A stretch of DNA of 54,215 nt from an uncultured Pseudomonadota bacterium (GCA_903828595.1 CAIKMS010000025.1:1-54215); one strand, 5' to 3'. Counted from the stretch's first letter, positions 17,582-27,643 are shown. The notes: generated by a model not told the origin, from the sequence alone. Numbers and translations are program-made.

Positions 17582-18682
17582 ATGAGCGACGAGCGCAAAA
17601 CCACAGTTGGCACTTCGAGATTACACGGTCTTGATTTTCTGCGAGGTGTAGCCATCCTTGCGGTCCTCACTATCCACGGCTCAAAAAGCTTTCCGGTTGA
17701 TAGTGAATGGATAAATTCAGCCTTGCGGGTTGGCAATTTTGGCGTTCATCTTTTCTACTTAGTCTCAGCGCTTACCATGTGCTACATGTGGGAACTACGA
17801 AGTGGAGAACTTGCGCCCGTCAGAAGCTTTTACATCCGGCGATTTTTTCGTATAGCACCACTTTTTTGGTTGGCTATTCCTGCTTATTTGCTAGTAAACG
17901 GCGTCGGCATGAGTTACTGGGCGCCTGACGGAATCCACACACTCCAGATTGTTCTTACGGCCACTTTTCTTCATGGGTTCTGGCCTGACAGTATCAACAG
18001 TGTTGTACCTGGAGGATGGTCGATTGCCATTGAAATGACGTTTTATATAGTTTTCCCGTTTTTGATTATTTGGCTGCGCGAAAGAGCATCGGCCTATTTA
18101 CTGGCGGGGTATCTATTATTTGTCTTAAATATTTTGCTCATACGCCCAAGCGTGAGCGCTTTTTTATCTGCTCACTACAGCACCAGTAGTGACTGGATCA
18201 TCCGAGACTACTTGCATTTCTATTTCCCTAATCAAGTTCCAATTTTCCTTATTGGCTGTTACCTTTACTTTAGTCAGGGGAAACCCCGAAAAACACAAGA
18301 TAAACTGACCGTCTTAGCGTGGCTCGTCACCGCTTTTTTCCTGCCAGTAGATTTCAAGAATGGGTATGGATTTGTTTCCATGTACTTTCTCTTAGCAGCA
18401 TTTGTGGCACTGTGCCTTAAGATCGACGCACGAAATCCAATGATCGAACTGCTAGGGCGCCAGTCCTACGGAATATATCTCAGCCATTTTCTGGTTTTCT
18501 CAAGCTTAACTTCACTATTACCGACCGGCAATAAAGCCTTTGCTTTTCTAACGGCGATGTTAATAACAATCCCCTGCAGTTATTGTCTGGCAAAAATCTT
18601 AAATCACACGGTGGAAGAACCCATTCAACGTTGGGCTCGACGATTTACTGCAGGAACCAGGACTCAGAACATTATTGCTTGA
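17582..18682 (+). CDS. Acyltransferase family 3 membrane protein
   Basis: A 366-residue member of the OafA-type acyltransferases. Visible motifs are HGLDFLRGVAILAVLTIHGS (R-G and catalytic His), RRFFRIAPLFW and GWSIAIEMTFYIVFPF, with the closing GIYLSHFLV. About ten hydrophobic segments are present. It follows the GT-C/Dpm1 pair on the same strand after 65 bases and may be read with them. The local DNA is AT-rich: one sampled line at 18001 is 40% GC. The acyl group and acceptor are unknown; O-acetylation of the exported glycan is the usual role. Confidence 0.87.
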   Translation: MSDERKTTVGTSRLHGLDFLRGVAILAVLTIHGSKSFPVDSEWINSALRVGNFGVHLFYLVSALTMCYMWELRSGELAPVRSFYIRRFFRIAPLFWLAIPAYLLVNGVGMSYWAPDGIHTLQIVLTATFLHGFWPDSINSVVPGGWSIAIEMTFYIVFPFLIIWLRERASAYLLAGYLLFVLNILLIRPSVSAFLSAHYSTSSDWIIRDYLHFYFPNQVPIFLIGCYLYFSQGKPRKTQDKLTVLAWLVTAFFLPVDFKNGYGFVSMYFLLAAFVALCLKIDARNPMIELLGRQSYGIYLSHFLVFSSLTSLLPTGNKAFAFLTAMLITIPCSYCLAKILNHTVEEPIQRWARRFTAGTRTQNIIA

Positions 18683-18753
18683 CGCCTCGTCAAGGACTGC
18701 CGTTTCCGTCAACGGAACACGAAACCTAGTACGACGTGTTTTAACTCAGTGCC

Positions 18754-20124
18754 TTAGTTCTTTTTTGCCACAAAGCTGGACATTCGTGCCAGTGAAGCAG
18801 CTAAGGATATGATCACAAATACCAACATAGGTATCGCATGCCTCTGCGATGCAAAGACTATGACATATGGTATTGAATAAGCCGCGATCAACGCTAATAG
18901 CCAGAGTGCATCAAAACGCCGTGTAAGTCGTGCTTCTATCAGCAGATGAACAATAGCTGCAAAAAAAAGAACTCGCGCAATAATCATCCAGGCAACACCA
19001 AGAGATTCGGCGGAACCGCCGTAGGGTTCTTTTTCAAGTTCGGCGCTAACCCTACGAGGCACTCGTTTAGGATCTATGAACATCGCCCAAGCTTTCATAC
19101 CAGAAAAATGAAGTGCATCCATCGGATTCTCAAGAATCCACTGCTTGGCAAACTTGACGTAGTAATCGTTCCACTCCCACTCATTATGGAAGGGAGGTCT
19201 GCTTATCCAGTGACCCATCGGCACTATCTGACCATTGTCTAGAATGCCTTCTTTAGCACTAAAGATACGATCGACGCTAATATCCGGATAAATTTGGTAA
19301 GACTCCGAATTAAAACCTCGCAACAAATTTTCACCATTCCATGAGGACGAACTTGTCCATCGACCCGTGGTCTCCCAAGAGAAGGTGCCCCAGCCAATCA
19401 CGGGAAGTCCTGCGATAAATACGACCGCAAGGGCTGTAAGGGGCCTAAAGCGCAGTTTATAAACGGAAAATGTGGCTATTCCCACCAAGAAAGGCAACAT
19501 CGTAGTTTTCGTTAGATAACTTAACCCTGCACAGAGCACTAGCGCCAAGTAAAAAACAGAGTGAATTGAGCGCTTGTCTTGATTATCAGAAGATAGGATC
19601 GCTGCCAGCATCATGGCTTGTATTGCCATCAATTCAACCAGAAGCCCCTCTTCGTAATCCAAGCAAGCAGCGTGCTTGAGTACTTGCGGGCCGAGTAACG
19701 CAAAAACGAACAATAGTACCGTTGCAAACGATGGAGTGGACCGACGTGTCCAGATAATCAAAGCGCCGGCAACACCGATTGATGCCACTACCGCCTTCGC
19801 GGCGGCAACAGTGGCCATATTCGTTCCCACGAACGCAGACAGGGTGACAAGCATTATGGGTAACGCAGGCATACGTGTCGTGTACACGCAAGTATTCGGA
19901 TCGATCGCCTCGAACGGCAAACCAAGGCAAGATCTATAGGCTCCGCTCTCAAGCAGGCTGTGGACATATCCACTGAATCCAAACATGACGTCGTGTACGT
20001 GTTGGGGGTTTGGATAAAGTACTCGGTAGACTATAAAGAGTTTTACAACCAAAGCGACGCCAACTACCGACATCATCAGAAAGCGAAACAAGTCACTACT
20101 TTTTGCAAACGGTAGCAATTTCAT
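18754..20124 (-). CDS. Polytopic membrane protein, probable GT-C/GT39-like glycosyltransferase
   Basis: A 456-residue protein with about eleven hydrophobic segments. The first extracytoplasmic loop contains SGYVHSLLESGAYRSCLG and ends with a TTRMPALPIML segment, the loop style of ArnT/GT39-like enzymes where an Asp/Glu and an Arg-Met-Pro pattern bind the lipid-linked donor. A large polar loop near residues 270-340 (NGENLLRGFNSE, FHNEWEWNDYY) follows. The acidic DD/DE pair typical of GT39 is not obvious, so the enzyme class is uncertain. It converges with the acyltransferase gene to the left. Confidence 0.55.
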   Translation of the reverse strand: MKLLPFAKSSDLFRFLMMSVVGVALVVKLFIVYRVLYPNPQHVHDVMFGFSGYVHSLLESGAYRSCLGLPFEAIDPNTCVYTTRMPALPIMLVTLSAFVGTNMATVAAAKAVVASIGVAGALIIWTRRSTPSFATVLLFVFALLGPQVLKHAACLDYEEGLLVELMAIQAMMLAAILSSDNQDKRSIHSVFYLALVLCAGLSYLTKTTMLPFLVGIATFSVYKLRFRPLTALAVVFIAGLPVIGWGTFSWETTGRWTSSSSWNGENLLRGFNSESYQIYPDISVDRIFSAKEGILDNGQIVPMGHWISRPPFHNEWEWNDYYVKFAKQWILENPMDALHFSGMKAWAMFIDPKRVPRRVSAELEKEPYGGSAESLGVAWMIIARVLFFAAIVHLLIEARLTRRFDALWLLALIAAYSIPYVIVFASQRHAIPMLVFVIISLAASLARMSSFVAKKN

Positions 20125-20246
20125 GGTTTTTTTGTATTTCCAATCAAGTCGCTTCGCAACGCCTGCGGAGCGCGGACACCGGTTAGTTGCTCGTGGAGGT
20201 CTACAACTACTTAAGATTGAAGCTATTCAAGAAGAAAGCCCTAACA

Positions 20247-20897
20247 CTAGACACGAAATACCGAGTACTCGTGCCCATAAGGTCCAGTAGCCACACTGCC
20301 ATGCGCGACCTGCATCGCACCAGCGGCCCTCGCCCAATTATTAACATCCTCTATTGGACGGTAATTGATCCATTGACGCGCCAGCACGAGATCATGGAGG
20401 CGATTCCACTCAGCACGCCAAGCCGGCTTACACACCATATCTTTATATATTAGGACGCCACCTGGCTTAAGGCGACTTAAAGCCGTCTCAATCACCGACC
20501 GGTGGTTGGTCACCGGAACATGGTGAAGCACGTCAATCAGCGAGACAACATCCACCTCACACGCAGGCCAATCTTGGGTCGCGTTCCATAATTCAAATCG
20601 CAGCCTGTCCGAAAGCTTGGCAGTCACGGCCATCCGCTCAGCCGCGCTAATTGCCGCAGAAGATGTGTCAAATCCATGTCCGCGTGCAGCAGGGTCGAAA
20701 CTGGCCACCAGCCCCAGAAAAAGCCCCGCGCCGCAGCCGGCGTCTAATACGTGGGCCCCTTCCGGCACGTGTAACAACAAAGCCTCAAAAGGGCAGATAT
20801 AAGGCCGTAGAGACTGGAGAAGGCGAGCGCCCAACGGGGCTGAGGCAAAAATTTTGCGCGCCGCAACAAGAACTTGGGATGAGGTGACTCTGGGCAT
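20247..20897 (-). CDS. Class I SAM-dependent methyltransferase
   Basis: A 216-residue cytoplasmic methyltransferase. Motif I is HVLDAGCGAGLFLGL (about residues 49-63), the acidic end of strand 2 follows in GHGFDTSS, and the post-motif reads VDVVSLIDVLHHVP. No transit or membrane segment is present. The substrate cannot be told from sequence; given its neighbours, methylation of a sugar in the glycan is the simplest idea. It lies 122 bases from the membrane protein on its downstream side and 134 from the flippase upstream, all on the minus strand. Confidence 0.82.
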   Translation of the reverse strand: MPRVTSSQVLVAARKIFASAPLGARLLQSLRPYICPFEALLLHVPEGAHVLDAGCGAGLFLGLVASFDPAARGHGFDTSSAAISAAERMAVTAKLSDRLRFELWNATQDWPACEVDVVSLIDVLHHVPVTNHRSVIETALSRLKPGGVLIYKDMVCKPAWRAEWNRLHDLVLARQWINYRPIEDVNNWARAAGAMQVAHGSVATGPYGHEYSVFRV

Positions 20898-21031
20898 AAA
20901 TCTCTACATTGCAGCTAATTTGCTGACGCCTTTGGGATAGGACAAGCGGGAATTATAGTTGCTCAGGTAGGTCAGAAACGTTACACCGTATAACGCGTGT
21001 GGCAGATCGTTATTCCAAATTTCCATGATCC

Positions 21032-22549
21032 TTAGCGGCGACGTCGCCGGATAGTGGAGCGAATCTCGGTGAGTAAAAGTTCAACGCCATCCGGAACAAT
21101 CAGCCTTACTAGAAGCGCTCCGCCAGCGAGCACCAAGGTGACTCGCGCAATAAAAGAAAGCCAGGCAAGCCCTCCAAGATTCGGTAGGGCAAGTCCCAAG
21201 GCGGCGATGAGGGTACCGGCGAATAGTGTCCGACTTAGGATTGTAAAAATACGTAATCCAGCCTGCCGAGTCAGTGGTAACACCTTAAGGATGTTTTCCC
21301 AAAACAGAATGCCCATAAGGGTCGCCGACAGCAGACTTGCCATGGGCGCACCCCACATCCCAAACCGAGTTAACAAGCACAGAGCCGCCACGTGGACTAA
21401 AGCTGAAATTCCATAGATTCGCGAAATTTCTTTGAAGTCACCACGGGCCTGCACTGCGTTGTACCCGACATGGCCAATTAATGAAACCCAGATCGCCAAG
21501 GCCATTAAGCTTGAGACCACGTGTCCAGCATAGAGATTTGAGCCCACCCAAATTGCGACAAATTGCGGATCGGCAGCAACCGCCACCCCAAAGCCGAGTG
21601 CAGCAAACAGAGGAATCAATATGACCAATATTTCGGTGACCTCAAGCATGCGGACGGTGTTGCGCTCTCCATACAAATGCGCCATCGATGGCGTCACGGC
21701 ATGCGCTAATTCAAGAAGTAGCGCCTGTAATGTCTCATGAGCGCGAACTGTTAAGCCATATACGGCGGCGCTCGCAGGTCCCAGCAATCCGGCAACCACC
21801 ACCGTGTTCGAGTTGGTCTGGACTTTCATCGCAATTGATGCCGAAAGCCAGTACCACGACCCAGCCATTAGGCTTTTGAACTCAGCCCATTGAAAGCTAA
21901 GCGTGACTTCTGAGTGGGCTACCAACGCTCGGATTAGTGCCGACAAGCCCGCAACCAAAACCAGACTGGATCTCATCAAAAGGCCGGCCGCCAACGCGTA
22001 CAAGCTCCACCCATTAAATAGCAGCACGACGGTCAGAAGAACGCTCAATATATCCGCACTTAGGTTGGTCAATCCGACCACAATCGGGCGATGGAAGCTC
22101 CGGAGAAGTCCAAGGATCGAGGCGTTGAGAATCCCCACTCCACCCGTGACGATCGCTAGCTGAAAGCAGTATAAAGCGCGTGTTCTTGCAACTGGCTCAA
22201 TAGCGTCTAACATCGGCAAAAACGGTGCGGTGGCGAACGCGATGGCTGCCAATAGTACAGCCATCAAGCCGCTGGCAACCAATCCGGAAATGACCGTAGA
22301 TCCGACGCGGGAGTGTTCGCCAGAACCTAAATACTGTGCCACTCGCTGGCTTAAGGCACCGGATAGCCCAAAGTCCACAATGAATAAATTAACCAGCGCA
22401 CCACCCGTCGCCATCCACAGGCCGAACTCCGAAAGTGGAATAAAACGCAGATAGATAGGCACTAAAACAATATTACGAACTAAGGCCAATGTAATTGTTG
22501 CATAGCCAAACACGGCGTTCCAAACGGCAGAGGCTCGTCGGTCAACCAT
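21032..22549 (-). CDS. Lipopolysaccharide/EPS flippase (Wzx-like, MATE/MOP superfamily)
   Basis: A 505-residue protein with about fourteen hydrophobic segments, the layout of Wzx flippases. The N-terminal FGYATITLALVRNIVLVPIY and IPLSEFGLWMATGG match the opening of polysaccharide transport proteins, and the conserved loop PSMAHLYGERN with LVILIPLFAALGFG fits the middle of the family. It would move undecaprenyl-linked repeat units across the inner membrane. It lies 42 bases downstream of the large secreted protein gene, on the same strand. Confidence 0.82.
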   Translation of the reverse strand: MVDRRASAVWNAVFGYATITLALVRNIVLVPIYLRFIPLSEFGLWMATGGALVNLFIVDFGLSGALSQRVAQYLGSGEHSRVGSTVISGLVASGLMAVLLAAIAFATAPFLPMLDAIEPVARTRALYCFQLAIVTGGVGILNASILGLLRSFHRPIVVGLTNLSADILSVLLTVVLLFNGWSLYALAAGLLMRSSLVLVAGLSALIRALVAHSEVTLSFQWAEFKSLMAGSWYWLSASIAMKVQTNSNTVVVAGLLGPASAAVYGLTVRAHETLQALLLELAHAVTPSMAHLYGERNTVRMLEVTEILVILIPLFAALGFGVAVAADPQFVAIWVGSNLYAGHVVSSLMALAIWVSLIGHVGYNAVQARGDFKEISRIYGISALVHVAALCLLTRFGMWGAPMASLLSATLMGILFWENILKVLPLTRQAGLRIFTILSRTLFAGTLIAALGLALPNLGGLAWLSFIARVTLVLAGGALLVRLIVPDGVELLLTEIRSTIRRRRR

Positions 22550-22591
22550 CAGTTCAATTTCCTAAACTCTTAACGTTTCTAGTTACTACGA

Positions 22592-25201
22592 CTAATGGCA
22601 TTCACAATAAGCCGATGCAATTTTCTCGCAGCGTCGCCACGTTTTCACGCCATTATCAACCAAAGACTTCGCAACATTTGTGCAAATATTTCCGGACAGC
22701 AACACGTTCCATGCCATTTTGTCAGCAATACGAATTCCTACTCTCGGTGTCGTTATTCCCATCGCCGGGAATCCTCCACCGCGGGTAGCCGGCGAACCAG
22801 TGATATCAACAATTTTATTGTTGGCGATAATCGCGCCATCTATAAAGTGCCATTGATGAGGTGCTGCACCCTCAAACCACGTTGGCACAATACTTATAGC
22901 GCCACCGGCTAATGCATCAGCATGGCGGATGGTATTACCCTCTATCACCTCACCAAAGCCGGCGGTAGGTGGTGTAAATGTCGGGCTAGGTGAGGCTGCC
23001 AATCCCAAGGCGATCCCCGACCAACTTCGATCAGAATCCCAAAGATACTCACCGTCAATCAAGTTTCCACGCACTTCTACCCCGTATTCAAAGGATACCT
23101 CAGGGCCGTCCTGATCGGCCAAATGCGCAATCGTATATTGATGGCGTAGTGCGATCCCTCCTGTATCAAATAGCTTATTTCCGGAAATTATTGAGCTAAT
23201 TGTATTTGCGTAAAAGCTCACGACTCCGCCGTCTGGTCCCGATGGATTAGCCTTACTACACAACGGCTGACGCTGATCAACGTAGTTGCCAACAATAAGA
23301 GCATCCCACACAGCTTTTACAACAACAACTCGACTGGTGTTATCCGGGATCACCTCCCAAGCTGGGGTGACCGACAACTCTGAGTTATCGTCGCTTTGGT
23401 AATGCTCAAGTCTTCGGCTTTGCCCAATACCCCTTCCGTCAACCACCTGTACGAAGTAGCCATCAAAGTAATGAGCAGGAAGGTGTCTTGCGAAGATTTC
23501 CTCCCGAAATTTATCCTTAATCGTCACAGAGTTTGAGGTGGCGGATATTACCGACGACGCGGCCTCCAGACCCGGGTCGTTCTGATTGTTATCGAATACA
23601 ATCGCTTCGCCATCACCAATTCTATCGCCTGGGCATGTGATTACATTGCTAGCAACCAAAACATGCTCGTGATTGCCCCGCATGGCAAAGAATAGCGCCG
23701 CCCGCCATCCGGTTACATTTGACTGTTTATCATAGAGAAAGTCACGTGAGGCGCCGTCTACGGTGTTATCACTTAAATCTAAGCGATAAGACCCACCCAG
23801 TTGGCTAGCAATGGGACCGAGCAGTCGTGAACGATCCATTAAGCTTCCGGTCTTAAACACGTTATAACGAATCACGGAGTCTCGGATCGAAAATCTCTGT
23901 TCCAGATTCCCTGCGTCACCGTGCAACATCAAACCATACGCATAGGAGCCAAATACGTTATGGGTCAGATAAAGATGAGAAATGGGCCTTCCGGCGTCTG
24001 CCAGAGCCGTAAAGGTCCCATCAAAAATCACCTCCGAAATCACAATATCATCCACGATCCCCTTAGGATCCTGATGATAGGGGCGTCCAACCTGAACAAA
24101 TGTTGGTCCATCACTTTGCGTGTGGCGCTCCAAATCTGAAAGTCGCACGCGGCGGATCTCATTGGATCCCTCGAGTATGAACACCGGCTTTCCAGTTAGG
24201 GCGCCAGGGCCGCGGACAATGGTTGTTTGAGCAGGGTCTACGCCCAGGATTTTGACTCCCGGTGGGACCAGAAAGGACGAGTCAGGTCCGTGTCCGTTCA
24301 AATCGCCAATCATCCATGTGCCCCGCTCGAACAAAACGGTCGCACCCATTTGAGCCGCTTTAGCTAATGCCGCGCGGATGCAGCGTGTCGCGTCTTGCGT
24401 TGGACTACCGGTACAGCCGAACGCCGAAACCGGGATCGTGCCCGCATCTGACGGGTCGGCCTTTACTACCAGTGACTGCTCTAAAGATTGCCACGAGGAG
24501 TTCCCTATGCGCAGCGATACCCGATAGGTACCCACAGGAAGTCGCTTAGGAAGGTCTGCCACAGCTGTGTAATGGGCCGTAGTGTCGAGGAGTCCCTTAT
24601 CACTGGACAGTTCAAGTTCAAAGCTGCCTCGCAGGCCAGCCAGACGAAGGACCCATTTATTGGTTCCATTTATACTTAAGTTTCGGCCAACCAAGCGAAG
24701 TTGTCTGGGCAAACCTGCGATGGTTCGCGTGGCGTAGACTTGAGCAGGACTAAACCAGTTCACACGTGGGTCGTTTACCTTTACCGGATCACTGACTTGA
24801 CCTAAAGGATTGCGTACCGACAGCCAATACGGTGTGTCTGCGCTTACGTCATGCGGCATCCGAACCACAATAGACGACGTGGAGGAGGCTTCAATAATGA
24901 GCGGGACCGGGACGCCACCAACGCCCGTTGTGTTGCCCTGAGCCTGCGGCAAGCTCGTGCCAAACACCCCCTCATCACTTTCAACCTTTTGATATGAAAC
25001 TATGCTCTGAGCATCCAAGCCTATGCCAGATAAGCGAACCAACTCGTCAGGACCAGCCGTCTCCACCCCCCCCAATAAGTTAACGCGGTAGACCACAGGA
25101 GCTTGGGCGAGCAGGCGCCCCGACAACACCAAGCCCAAACATAGGATGGTCACAAGGCAAGCATCCCGCGTCCGTCTCCACCATTTAATGGCGCTCACCA
25201 T
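22592..25201 (-). CDS. Large secreted right-handed beta-helix protein (pectate-lyase-3-like)
   Basis: An 869-residue exported protein. Residues 1-32 are a Sec signal peptide ending RLLAQA. Residues ~35-120 and ~125-245 look like two IPT/TIG or Ig-like sheets (RVNLLGGVETAGPDELVRLSG, SSTSSIVVRMP). From about residue 255 the sequence turns into a parallel beta helix: FGCTGSPTQDATRCIRAALA, followed by a GATVLFERGTW segment, is the entry motif of Pectate_lyase_3/glycan epimerase-like folds, and many short N-x-V turns follow. The C-terminus has three cysteines (RRCEK, YCECH). No sorting signal is visible. It may cut, modify or bind the locally made polysaccharide; its enzymatic class is unknown. 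Confidence 0.75.
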   Translation of the reverse strand: MVSAIKWWRRTRDACLVTILCLGLVLSGRLLAQAPVVYRVNLLGGVETAGPDELVRLSGIGLDAQSIVSYQKVESDEGVFGTSLPQAQGNTTGVGGVPVPLIIEASSTSSIVVRMPHDVSADTPYWLSVRNPLGQVSDPVKVNDPRVNWFSPAQVYATRTIAGLPRQLRLVGRNLSINGTNKWVLRLAGLRGSFELELSSDKGLLDTTAHYTAVADLPKRLPVGTYRVSLRIGNSSWQSLEQSLVVKADPSDAGTIPVSAFGCTGSPTQDATRCIRAALAKAAQMGATVLFERGTWMIGDLNGHGPDSSFLVPPGVKILGVDPAQTTIVRGPGALTGKPVFILEGSNEIRRVRLSDLERHTQSDGPTFVQVGRPYHQDPKGIVDDIVISEVIFDGTFTALADAGRPISHLYLTHNVFGSYAYGLMLHGDAGNLEQRFSIRDSVIRYNVFKTGSLMDRSRLLGPIASQLGGSYRLDLSDNTVDGASRDFLYDKQSNVTGWRAALFFAMRGNHEHVLVASNVITCPGDRIGDGEAIVFDNNQNDPGLEAASSVISATSNSVTIKDKFREEIFARHLPAHYFDGYFVQVVDGRGIGQSRRLEHYQSDDNSELSVTPAWEVIPDNTSRVVVVKAVWDALIVGNYVDQRQPLCSKANPSGPDGGVVSFYANTISSIISGNKLFDTGGIALRHQYTIAHLADQDGPEVSFEYGVEVRGNLIDGEYLWDSDRSWSGIALGLAASPSPTFTPPTAGFGEVIEGNTIRHADALAGGAISIVPTWFEGAAPHQWHFIDGAIIANNKIVDITGSPATRGGGFPAMGITTPRVGIRIADKMAWNVLLSGNICTNVAKSLVDNGVKTWRRCEKIASAYCECH

Positions 25202-25395
25202 TGACTTCCTTAATTAAGCGCGACCCAGGATTCCTCGAAATAAGCCACGACTCATCAATCGGCTCGCTAACGCACAAGAGTCAAGCAACCGGAGTTACGG
25301 TCATCATAACCCAGCTCCCCGCCGTGGAATTATGACGAGTTGTAACATTCTCCTGAGAAACTTCAGGGGTCCTAAATTCAGGCAAGGATGCCAGC

Positions 25396-26544
25396 GTGTT
25401 GGGTGAAATGACCGACCTTAAATCCCGACGTCTGGGTGCAGGCACCGCTTTTTCACGGACTGCCGGCGCAGCTCCACGCTCTGAGTCACTAGACGGGATG
25501 CGGGGCTTGGCTGCGCTAAGCGTACTACTGCTTCATTACACGCAGATATTTAGAGACACCAGTTACCCGAGCTTTACTTTCTTCGACCACTGGATGAGTT
25601 TTCTGTCCCGAACACCGCTAGTCGTGCTCTGGAGTGGCGGTCAAGCAGTTACCTTATTTTTCCTACTGTCAGGCTATGCGTTGTATCGCATGCTGAGCAA
25701 TTCTCAGATTTCAACTTGGCACTACGTAATGCGCCGTATCATCCGGCTGTGGCCTCCTTATATTTTATCGATCTTACTAAGTGCCACAGCAATTTTTTTC
25801 ATCGGCAGCCACCCGATACCCGGCCAGAGCAGCTGGCTAAATGAAACCTTGAGCACACATTTAACGTGGAGCACTTTTGTAAGGCACATCACCTTGGTGG
25901 GATTTTTTAATACGCAGACGATTAATCCAGCAGTTTGGTCACTGGTAATTGAGATGCGCTTATCTTTACTTTTTCCGCTGATCCTTTGGCTTTTGAAAAA
26001 ATTGCCGTCCCAACTGGTGCTGGCTGTCAGCTTCGTTCTTTTCGTTCTTGGCACCTATTTGCGGATGAAGACCGGCGCCACGACAACATCAGTTTATGGA
26101 ACTTTGATGTTTCAGGTGTATTTCGTCGCTGGCGCGATTATCGCCATGCAAGAGGCTGAACTGATCAGTCGCTACAACCAACTCTCGCGACTGAGCAGGG
26201 CCATGCTCGCAAGCTTGGCAATCGTCCTGTATGCCAACTTGCTGCATCTCTCGCCTACATTCAGCGCGATGCTAGGGGCCATACTGGTGATGATTATTGC
26301 GTTGAGTTCCAACACTTGTAAATGCCTGTTATCCAAGCCCATCACGCAATGGTTCGGGAAAATATCCTACAGTCTATATCTGTATCATTTTGCTGTTTTA
26401 TTGATCTTTATCAACGCACTTAATGGCTTGGTGTCACTTCCCGTGATTGCAATCGGCGCACTGATCATGTCTGTAGGACTTGCTATTTTGTCCTACCGCC
26501 TGGTGGAGGTTCCGGCCATCGCACTTAGTCGAAAAATAAAATAA
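25396..26544 (+). CDS. Acyltransferase family 3 membrane protein
   Basis: The third OafA-type acyltransferase of the island, 382 residues. Motifs: ESLDGMRGLAALSVLLLHYT (R-G and catalytic His), MRRIIRLWPPYILS, WSLVIEMRLSLLFP and the closing SYSLYLYHFAV. Start GTG 25396 is supported by AAGGA seven bases upstream. It is a single plus-strand gene between two minus-strand genes, as the first copy is. A short CCTGA/TCAGG hairpin lies in its upstream gap. The acceptor is unknown. Confidence 0.87.
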   Translation: MLGEMTDLKSRRLGAGTAFSRTAGAAPRSESLDGMRGLAALSVLLLHYTQIFRDTSYPSFTFFDHWMSFLSRTPLVVLWSGGQAVTLFFLLSGYALYRMLSNSQISTWHYVMRRIIRLWPPYILSILLSATAIFFIGSHPIPGQSSWLNETLSTHLTWSTFVRHITLVGFFNTQTINPAVWSLVIEMRLSLLFPLILWLLKKLPSQLVLAVSFVLFVLGTYLRMKTGATTTSVYGTLMFQVYFVAGAIIAMQEAELISRYNQLSRLSRAMLASLAIVLYANLLHLSPTFSAMLGAILVMIIALSSNTCKCLLSKPITQWFGKISYSLYLYHFAVLLIFINALNGLVSLPVIAIGALIMSVGLAILSYRLVEVPAIALSRKIK

Positions 26545-26594
26545 ATGCAGCGCGTAGGTACGCTCGTCTCAAAAGACGCTCATGTGAGTAGCCT

Positions 26595-27470
26595 CTAGTA
26601 ATTAGTTAGAAGCAGCACCGCCGCAACAAATCCACTGCCCCCGATGAGCAGTTGTGTATCCGTAAAAACGTCTCGGGTTGGGTTTTCACCGTGATTGGAA
26701 GTATGGATCAATAACAGGTACCTAAACAGGCAAAAAAGCACAAACGGTACGGTATAAATTAACCGAGTGGTGTGGTGAGTCAAAATTGTCTGTGGATCCA
26801 GCGTATACAGTCCGTAGCACAGCACTGTACCGGTCGCCGTAATGGCCAAGAACGTGTCTAACATTTCGCGAGAATATGAATCCAGAGAGGCACGACTTGC
26901 AGTCAGACCTCCCGCTTCCACCCACTCGGCGCGGCGCTTTCCGAACCCCAAAAACAAAGTTACAAACATTCCGGACAGAATCATCCAACCGGACGGCTGA
27001 ATATACAGGCCCCAGGTGCCAGCCAGAATCCTCAGCATAAACCCTGAGGCGATACAAAAAACGTCAACTACCGCAAAGCGCTTCAGACGTAACGAATAGG
27101 CACAGTTAATCGTTAAATAAGCCAACACAACGATTAGTACGCGCATGTTTACCGCGCTAGCCGCCCAAACGGAAAGAGAAAGACAAACCGCGGCAGCTAA
27201 AAAACCTTGTGAGGGTGTCACCGCCCCACTGGCTAACGGACGAGTCCGCTTTTTAGGATGCGCGCGATCAGCATCACGATCTAAATAGTCATTGATAACG
27301 TAAACGCTGGAACCCATCAGACTGAACGCCATAAATGTCAACATAACGCTCGACAGGAGATCTAAGTCGCCAATTTTTCGGCCAAACAAGATCCCAGCAA
27401 AAATGAAAACGTTTTTCACCCATTGTTTAGGACGAAGCAAACGGACGAGGGCAAGGAGATTGTTAGTCAT
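26595..27470 (-). CDS. UbiA-family prenyltransferase, decaprenyl-phosphate phosphoribosyltransferase-like
   Basis: A membrane protein of about 291 residues with eight to nine hydrophobic segments. RLLRPKQWVKNVFIFAG near the start, the first Asp-rich motif NDYLDRDADRAHPKKRTRPL and the second region VVDVFCIASGFMLR match the DPPR-synthase branch of UbiA. In mycobacteria that enzyme joins phosphoribosyl pyrophosphate to decaprenyl phosphate, giving an arabinose donor precursor. Here it could provide a polyprenyl-linked pentose for the glycan, but no DprE1/DprE2-like partners lie in the window. ATG 27470 is preferred over 27485 by homology of the N-terminus; neither has a good ribosome binding site. 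Confidence 0.82.
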   Translation of the reverse strand: MTNNLLALVRLLRPKQWVKNVFIFAGILFGRKIGDLDLLSSVMLTFMAFSLMGSSVYVINDYLDRDADRAHPKKRTRPLASGAVTPSQGFLAAAVCLSLSVWAASAVNMRVLIVVLAYLTINCAYSLRLKRFAVVDVFCIASGFMLRILAGTWGLYIQPSGWMILSGMFVTLFLGFGKRRAEWVEAGGLTASRASLDSYSREMLDTFLAITATGTVLCYGLYTLDPQTILTHHTTRLIYTVPFVLFCLFRYLLLIHTSNHGENPTRDVFTDTQLLIGGSGFVAAVLLLTNY

Positions 27471-27643
27471 AAGTGCACGGTGCATTAATTTTGGGGGTTC
27501 AGACCACAGCCGGTAGTCTATGCTATCCGCTGTCGGGGTTTATACGCCTTTTCTGCAACATGATCGCAATAAGACGGGATCAAAATGCTAAATGGCTTGC
27601 CGTTGCTAGAACCCTGAGCCTTTAGAGAAAACCCCGGTAGGCT

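Noticed and set aside
18704..18717. TTCCGT/ACGGAA hairpin between convergent genes
   Set aside because: Only six base pairs, a two-base loop and no U-tract; too weak to call a terminator.
9534..27479. Identical GTGCACTTATG at the starts of the WecA-like (9536) and UbiA-like (27470) genes
   Set aside because: An 11-base match between two sites is expected many times in 54 kb by chance, and GTGCAC is a palindrome; no other starts share it.
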